A stretch of 64,000 nt of DNA, from the NCBI RefSeq assembly GCF_026230105.1, contig NC_079484.1, positions 3,611,805 through 3,675,804 on the forward strand, given 5' to 3'. This document shows, in pieces, positions 57,670 through 64,000 of the stretch. The translations under genes were made by a program, and so were the position numbers. The stretch is from Diorhabda sublineata. Taxonomy: Eukaryota > Arthropoda > Insecta > Coleoptera > Chrysomelidae. The stretch's first letter is position 1. Every line of letters starts with the position of its first letter. Under the pieces are notes generated by a model. It was given only the letters and a program-made list of their open reading frames with translations. It made no database searches and was not told the origin of the DNA.

Positions 57670-59280
57670 TTGGTAAGTAACTCAAGTTCCAACAAAAATC
57701 TAAGTAAGGTGGTTATTCATTGACAAGAAGTGATCCTTTGTTTCAATCTGTCCACTTCACGTTGTTGTTGATGTTCTAGACCAGCAGTAATACCGACGCT
57801 CTCGATGATGTTCATTTCCTTGGTGAAATTACCAGAAGTAGGCAGTTTGAGGCTTTGGAATCAACCAAAAAAGGGTGATTAGTTGCTTTTATCACTTCCT
57901 ATCAACGAACGAATAACCACCCTACCGAAAAACCAATTTTTGTTTTCATTTTGAATCTTGAAGTCTTCCGCATACCATTTTTATTTGGGCCTTACTTTTT
58001 TCGTGTCGTTTGAGTCGATTTTTTTCTCACGAATTTATTTTCAATACAAGTACTCTTAGGATTTAGAAAATAGTCGTAAAAACATATCAACAAACAATTG
58101 TTTCATTTACAAATTTCCAAGAATGAATTTTCTCCGAATTCTATTCTTTCTCTTTTGTTTGAAAGCACAGATAATAACGTTATTTTGATATGCCTTTAAA
58201 GAAAAAATTCATCTCGTTTTCCGGCTTTGTATACAACATTATTCCGCATCGCCCGTGGCTAGAGAAACGTTAAAAGGGCCTAAATGGCTTTAAACTCTAA
58301 TTATACTAGAATTTTGGGGTTGTTTAACATGTTGAGGATTCAAATTCTATTTGGGGCCATCAACAAGTGTCAGATATCGATTAACTGAGACATTAATGCA
58401 CGTGATGTCCCTAGCTAATTCTGATTATACCTTCATTCTGATATATTACTTAAAATTCGTGATTAACTATCTGAATAACGTCAGTTATAGTTTCGTCGTC
58501 GTAGCTTAACTGAAACGTGGGAAAAGTGAACAGAAACTGATACAGAGCCAGACCAGAAACTTGTTGAATCAACCGTGATCTGTGATCAAAAGTTCTTTGA
58601 AGAAAAATGATAGATGATGATGGTAGATATTCATCGTAAGTTTTTAAAAGCAACTAGACAAAATACTCCTGAAACTAAAACTACAAATTGACAGAAATAA
58701 AAAACTGTGAACGTCCGTCGAATGTTCTTATTAAGATCTTATTTTAATCAATCACATTCCCGCTTTAGCTTTGAAATTCAACTCAAGACCTTCACTAATT
58801 AGCAACCCATAACAGCGAATACGCTTCAATGTTAACTGAAATAAGTGGTGTGGAATTATATAAAATATCATTCCAAAAATTGCTTCAAGGCTTCAAATAA
58901 ATAATCAGGTAGCGTCACTACACGTTTTTGAATTCATTTTAGAATGAGATTCACAGGATACAACAATAATTGATTGGAAAATATATTCCTGCGGTATCAG
59001 TTCCCGTAATATTTGATAATCGTTATACATAGAAATCCGATATCCAGTTGCCGGAGGTGATAATTGCTAATTTATTTAACCTGTAAATCGGTTTCATTTT
59101 ACTAATGGATGTTCTTCGAAAATGGACCGTAAATTCCAAATAAAAAGATGATACTGGTGCTAAAGTAACGAGATATCCATGAAAATACTCATTCTAAAAA
59201 CTTCACAATCCAAATAATGGGAATATATATACATTGAGAAGCAGAAAGCTTGTTGACGTGGGTTGAAAATAATTCAAGAA
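57670..59280. other. PDE9 intron 1 segment, no gene seen
   Basis: No motif recognised. The only open frames are short (for example 58450-58653, minus). Confidence 0.4.
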
Positions 59281-59287
59281 ATATATA

Positions 59288-60796
59288 CAATATTACATGC
59301 ACTAGCTTTGTCCGTATTTTATTACATGCACTAGTTTTTGTCCCTATTTTATTACATGCACTGATTTTTGTCCGTATTTTATTACATGCACTAGTTTTTG
59401 ACCCTATTTTATTACATACACTAGTTTTTGACCCTATTTTATTACATGCTCTGGTTTTGTCCGTATTTTATTACTTACATGCACTGGTTTTTGTCCCTAT
59501 TTTATTACATGCACTAGTTTTTGACCGTATTTTATTACATGCACTAGTTTTTGACCGTATTTTATTACATGCACTAGTTTTTGACCCTATTTTATTACAT
59601 GCACTAGTTTTTGACTCTATTTTATTATATGCTCTGGTTTTTGTCCGTATTTTATTACTTACATGCACTGGTTTTTGTCCCTATTTTATTACATGCACTG
59701 GTTTTTGACCCTATTTTATTACATGCACTAGTTTTTGACTCTATTTTATTACATGCTCTGGTTTTTGTCCGTATTTTATTACTTACATGCACTGGTTTTT
59801 GTCCCTATTTTATTACATGCACTAGTTTTTGACCGTATTTTATTACATGCACTAGTTTTTGACCCCATTTTATTATATGCTCTGGTTTTGTCCGTATTTT
59901 ATTACTTACATGCACTGGTTTTTGTCCCTATTTCATTACATACACTAGTTTTTGACCGTATTTTATTACATGCACTAGTTTTTGACCCTCTTTTATTACA
60001 TGCACTAGTTTTTGACTCTATTTTATTACATGCACTGATTTTTGTCCGTATTTTATTACATGCACTAGTTTTTGACCCTATTTTATTACATACACTAGTT
60101 TTTGACCCTATTTTATTACATGCTCTGGTTTTGTCCGTATTTTATTACTTACATGCACTGGTTTTTGTCCCTATTTTATTACATGCACTAGTTTTTGACC
60201 GTATTTTATTACATGCACTAGTTTTTGACCGTATTTTATTACATGCACTAGTTTTTGACCCTATTTTATTACATGCACTAGTTTTTGACTCTATTTTATT
60301 ACATGCTCTGGTTTTTGTCCGTATTTTATTACTTACATGCACTGGTTTTTGTCCCTATTTTATTACATGCACTAGTTTTTGACCGTATTTTATTACATGC
60401 ACTAGTTTTTGACCGTATTTTATTACATGCACTAGTTTTTGACCCTATTTTATTACATGCACTAGTTTTTGACTCTATTTTATTACATGCTCTGGTTTTT
60501 GTCCGTATTTTATTACTTACATGCACTAGTTTTTGACTCTATTTTATTACATGCTCTGGTTTTTGTCCGTATTTTATTACTTACATGCACTAGTTTTTGT
60601 CCCTATTTTATTACATGCACTAGTGTTTGACCGTATTTTATTACATGCACTAGTTTTTGACCCCATTTTATTACATGGACTGGTTTTTGTCCCTATTTTA
60701 TTACGTGCACTAGTTTTTGACCCCATTTTATTACATGCTCTGGTTTTTGTCCGTATTTTATTACTTACATGCACTGGTTTTTGTCCCTATTTTATA
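59288..60796 (+). repeat. 30-bp minisatellite, about 50 copies with higher-order structure
   Basis: The unit ATTTTATTACATGCACTAGT with TTTTGACCGT repeats every 30 bp. A variant with extra bases (ATTACTTACATGCACTGG) marks longer periods, for example 184 bp between 60145, 60329 and 60513. A block of about 300 bp at 59330-59640 reappears 674 bp later. Both strands stay open (10-codon repeats such as LVFDPILLHA on plus), because 30 is divisible by three. No coding role is inferred. Confidence 0.95.
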
Positions 60797-60939
60797 CAAA
60801 TATTTGCGGATGCCATGTTTTTAACGTTGAATTAGTTTCTTTGTTTTCAAGGTAAATTGATAGAAAAAAAACCAACCCTTAAAGATTTGGTAATTAGTTC
60901 AAATGTATTCTCACTATTGAAGCATTATTCATACTAAAA

Positions 60940-61495
60940 GGCAAATGTCTTGGATTGATTTTCGATGGTAAGCTGAACTTCTGGTAGCAGATTCGTCCTA
61001 CAGCTAACAAAGCCTTCATGACCAAGCACGTTGATGGTCATCGTCGGTGGACCGGCTGTGAGTTAGAGGCAGAGGTATAGACCGAACACTGAGAATACAG
61101 AAGAATAAAAAAAGAGATGCAGAGAAGAGCGGCATTGAAAGTTGCTTCAGCGTATCGGACGATCTCGAGGCCAACCATAATAGTTATTTCGGCAATATAC
61201 CTGAGAAAAGCTGAGGTACTCGGACTGACAATAGTACAAGAGGAATGAATAAAAAGATATCAAAATTCTTGGAAACAAGATCAAAGAAGAAAGTGAACAA
61301 AGCGATTAATATCAAACGTGCAAACTTGGATAGAAAAGTAACATGGTGAAGTCTGATACTAACTAACATAATTTATATTTGCACAGTATGCCCTTACTAA
61401 GATAGTACTCTGCATACGTTTTTCTACTGTGAACAATGAAATGTGACCAAAGAGGAATTGGACTTTCACATTAGCGAACTGATGATAGTGATGTT
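60940..61495 (+). mobile_element. R1-type LINE fragment
   Basis: GKCLGLIFDGKLNFW, QIRPTANKAF, then RRAALKVASAYRTISRPTII, WIEK...HGEV and TLHTFFYCEQ. The A-L-R/K-V-x-S-A-Y-R-T-I/V-S block and the C-P...D-x-x-H-T-F-F-x-C zinc-binding end are hallmarks of R1-clade LINEs. Frames shift many times, and the RT itself is lost. Confidence 0.8.
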
Positions 61496-62833
61496 GAGAA
61501 AAGAGAACCATTGAAAAAATTGGTTCCTCAAAATATATGTCATAATAGTGGTACTATACACAAATCAAATCATTTGGAAAAACCCTACTCGCGAAATTCA
61601 GAAATTGTCTGTAACTTTCGTATGAACAACTTCAGATGTTTAAATATTCATTCAATTTGCAAGCTTGGTATAAAAATGGAATGTATACAAAAAATATTAT
61701 TGCTTATTATTTTTTGTTGACGAAGTTTTTCTTTGATTGCTTAGTAAGTATCATCACTTCTAAGCGAAGAGAAAAAAACCTGTTTGCAAATTACTTCAAT
61801 ATTATGAACATTGGTTACTAATTTACAAGATATTTCTACTTACAGGTGGCACCTACATCCTTGATCCATACACAAAATGCATCACCTGGTTGTACTCTTA
61901 GAACCGTGATTCTAGAAATTTTCTGCTTTAAACCCATTTTTTTTGAAGTCTTAGATACTTTACAAACACATCTTAATATGTGGAAGTATGTCTATTAAAT
62001 CTCTGCTTTTTATGCTTAGAATATGAGTAGTTATTTTGCTGTGTTTTCGTCCCAATTATTAAATGGTAACGACAACTAGTTCATTTCTGGAAACCAAATA
62101 GAGCTGACACGATATTTCTGTATAAATAAAATCAGTGAATAGGTCTAATGATTCTATTGAATACGTAACCAATAATTAGCTTGAAATGGGGCCCATTGGA
62201 CTCCCAAAGCTTAGCCATTGAGGATATTTGATATTCATGTGAAGAATTCAATATTAAGGTTTGGATTCTCACCAAAATATTATTCACCTCCAAAAGTTCG
62301 AATGAATAATTGTTTCAAAATAATGATCCTTGTAAACGATTTAAATGATTGAATTGAAACTTTTAACTAAGTTATCCAATCCACCGTATGTATAGTCATA
62401 CTAAATCTAAACCATATAATATTTTCAACAAACATCGAACTTCTATTACCATTTTCGTTTCGTTGACGTGAATAATAAATAGAGATCAGTCCAATATCTT
62501 TCCTTTGTTTGACAAGGATCTACCATGTATGCGCAAATGAAAATATTATGAAGATAATGGAAACAAATCCCCTAATGCGTTTATTGTATATAAAAATTCC
62601 ATGCTTATTAAACTATTTGCTTCTGATTCAAATACATTTAGATAAATATCAGGTTAACATTACAAAATGGCACCCAACATAACAAAATTGCCAGGAAATC
62701 TGTGAGTAAATTACTCGAGTGAACAGATGCAGGGAAGACAAAAATGTTGTAGCAAAAAGCTGGGTCGAAAGGTCTTAATTTGACGAATTATGGTCAAGTA
62801 GACGAAACTGAATTGACACTGTAGAAATCTTAC
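61496..62833. other. PDE9 intron 1, distal part; no gene seen
   Basis: Follows the coding start exon of PDE9 in transcription order. Slightly less repeat-rich than the rest; short open frames only. Intronic enhancers would be plausible here, but nothing in the sequence identifies one. Confidence 0.4.
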
Positions 62834-62933
62834 CTTTAATTTGATCTGATGGTGTGTCGGATCGAAAGATCGCAGTCTCGTGGCGCGGCCCCAAGCTGAA
62901 GAAGATCCGCACATAAGACGCGGGATGGTCCAT
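62834..62933 (-). CDS. PDE9: PDE9 exon 1 (translation start)
   Basis: Residues 1-33 plus G of Asp34, donor GTAAGA. MDHPASYVRIFFSLGPRHET and AIFRSDTPSDQIK line up with human PDE9A (K-A-I-Y-L-D-I-D-G-R-I-Q-K-V-I-F...S-S-D-I-M-D-L-F). I chose the ATG at 62933 because it is the first in-frame ATG after an in-frame TAA (near 63013). The exon is far richer in CpG than any other stretch, as is common for 5' exons. Two out-of-frame ATGs lie upstream, so isoforms with another first exon are possible. Confidence 0.9.
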
Positions 62934-63118
62934 GAGCGATGACGCACCGCCGGGCACCGACTCATGGCTCGTCGCGCGACCCAAACGACGCGCTTTCAAA
63001 GGTTTCCGTTATCCCTCGATTGCATAGTGCAGTTAGTGATTTAAATAGCGATTTTCCACTTTTTAGTGATACGGAATTTTCAAAACCTTGGTCGATGAAG
63101 GGAAAACACATCTTACTT
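62934..63118 (-). other. Possible PDE9 5' untranslated part of exon 1
   Basis: The minus strand has a good acceptor (atacttttttgttccag) ending at 63119. A 5' non-coding exon further right could therefore be spliced to here. The stretch contains an upstream ATG with a 49-codon frame that ends at 62960-62970, and another ATG (MSRCPAV...) overlapping the true start. No promoter element could be identified. Confidence 0.35.
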
Positions 63119-63226
63119 CTGGAACAAAAAAGTATATGGTTCAGTATAATTAGGTAAATTTGATAATGGAAATTTTACATCAGAAATTGCTTATATGTTT
63201 TGTTTATTTGTTTGGGGTATTCATAT

Positions 63227-63530
63227 TGTTACGAACTCGTGACCGACATGGGCCGTGAGGCCGGCCCATGATAATGAGAAAGTTTTCGTCATAGCGATGA
63301 GTGATTTGTTCACATTGTTTCTTTTGGAACTACTTTCAAGGAAGGTCTAATCATTTTTTTGTTTGTTTACTTTCTATAAATATCGTTTAGGCTATATATT
63401 CGGAACAACATAGAACAGTGTGCCGGTGAATTTAAATAAATTATATAAGTTAGTTAAGTGTAGTGTGAGTGTTTAAAAATTCACCACACCGATAGAAATA
63501 ATATAAATAAATGAGGAAAATATTACAATA
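63227..63530 (+). repeat. Solo-LTR-like repeat, copy E
   Basis: Begins TGTTACGAACTCGTGACCGA, the TGTTACG start common in Ty3/mdg-type LTRs. It continues with GACATGGGCCGTGAGGCCGG and TTGTTTCTTTTGGAACTACT, and ends with TTATATAAGTTAGTTAAGTG and ATAATATAAATAAATGAGG. A possible CA end lies near 63528. No flanking duplication could be confirmed. It sits about 300 bp upstream of the PDE9 start codon, in reverse orientation to the gene. Confidence 0.7.
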
Positions 63531-64000
63531 AATTGCTTCTATATTATCGATTCTCAAAATATCGATATCCAAGTGGGATATTAGATGAAATCTAGGATGA
63601 CAACTTCTGCAAACAACTGCTAATATTGGCATAAGCAGCAATACCTTTTAGACATTCAGTCATTTGCAAGAACAAAATCAATTGCACCTGAATATATTTC
63701 AAATCTCGTTTTGAATGCAACAGATAAACTTTCTACGGATCCTGAAAACTTATATTCAACTAGTACAAAGCTTTGAAATTATTCAATAGAGAAAAATGAG
63801 TTTCATTTATGTTGATATAAATCAAAAATGCAGAAAAATATTTGTTTTAGATAAAACTTGATAATATAAATGATTTAAAACCGACATACTAGGTAATATA
63901 TTTTAATAGAAACAATAATAAACAATTAGCAGATTATTAGAAATATGATTTTTCCAATTTAAGTACTATTTTTATCATTTTATTGATAAAAAGTTTCCAT
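63531..64000. other. Right margin, no gene seen
   Basis: AT-rich sequence upstream of PDE9 coding exon 1. A 5' non-coding exon or promoter may lie here or beyond, but nothing supports one. Confidence 0.4.

Larger units (their letters stand above)
1..62933 (-). other. PDE9: PDE9-type cGMP phosphodiesterase gene (11 coding exons, 3' end outside window)
   Basis: The family hydrolyses 3',5'-cGMP to 5'-GMP in the cytosol, membranes or nucleus. Joining eleven minus-strand exons gives at least 739 residues in one frame, and all ten junctions have GT/AG sites and matching phase. Residues 1-80 match the PDE9 N-terminal region. Residues about 90-180 are a helical linker. The catalytic domain spans about 190-480, with general acid His248, metal ligands His252, His288, Asp289 and Asp398, and the purine-binding pair Gln449 and Phe452. 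Numbering stays four below human PDE9A2 throughout the core, so no domain exon is missing. A polar tail of more than 260 residues follows; vertebrate PDE9A tails are much shorter. The introns hold nearly all the repeats in the window. Recognition rests on motif recall, without a database search. I am very sure of the family; the gene symbol is the vertebrate family name. Confidence 0.95.

Noticed and set aside
59250..60535. Hydrophobic repeat proteins (LVFDPILLHA) on plus and Lys/Ser-rich ones on minus
   Set aside because: Both come from the 30-bp minisatellite, which is open on both strands by unit length.
61840..61920. Possible extra exon (acceptor-like TTACAG, then GGTYILDPYTKCITW)
   Set aside because: It is on the strand opposite to PDE9, has no donor in frame and no similarity I recognise; likely chance.

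Overview
The window is nuclear DNA of an animal, almost certainly an insect. It is AT-rich and has spliced genes with GT..AG introns. It is packed with decayed mariner, Tigger, Harbinger, Helitron, Penelope, copia and LINE copies, and it carries a piece of mitochondrial ND1 that reads with the invertebrate mitochondrial code. A beetle is a reasonable guess from the mix of elements, but nothing here proves the order.

One host gene explains the window: a cGMP-specific 3',5'-cyclic phosphodiesterase of the PDE9 family on the minus strand. I could join eleven coding exons. They are, from 5' to 3' of the gene, 62933-62834, 29208-29102, 28307-28091, 20002-19888, 17289-17052, 12997-12795, 12339-12156, 3743-3492, 2298-2081, 1239-955 and 300-1, the last running off the left edge. 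Every junction keeps frame and has a GT donor and AG acceptor. The joined protein is at least 739 residues. It has the PDE9 N-terminal region, a coiled-coil-like linker, a complete HD-type catalytic domain (His248, His252, His288, Asp289, Asp398, Gln449, Phe452) and a long polar C-terminal tail. The first intron alone is about 33.6 kb.

The rest is intron filled with repeats. Introns 1 to 7 hold: (i) a NUMT at about 4.05-4.26 kb; (ii) a 327-bp tandem array at 4.55-7.4 kb grown out of the 3' part of a non-LTR retrotransposon; (iii) LINE, Helitron, copia, Harbinger, Tigger and mariner debris at 7.4-16.9 kb, including a palindromic MITE and two elements with intact ends; (iv) a family of solo-LTR-like repeats at 18.1-19.1, 22.4, 24.2, 54.9 (reverse) and 63.2 kb; (v) an 18-copy 183-bp array inside an element bounded by terminal inverted repeats (31.06-34.91 kb); (vi) a 30-copy 100-bp array built of five 20-bp subunits (36.2-39.4 kb); (vii) Tc1-like, Penelope-like with GIY-YIG, Crypton-like and jockey-like fragments (40.9-46.6 kb); (viii) a fairly recent mariner-type transposase pseudogene (53.0-54.1 kb); and (ix) a 30-bp minisatellite (59.3-60.8 kb) next to an R1-type LINE fragment.

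No intact second host gene, tRNA, rRNA or CRISPR array was seen. The longest open frames (1125 aa at 31.3 kb, 215 aa at 59.7 kb) come from tandem repeats whose unit length is a multiple of three, not from genes. I found no convincing new molecular system. The most notable features are the repeat architecture of the PDE9 introns and one active-site substitution in PDE9.
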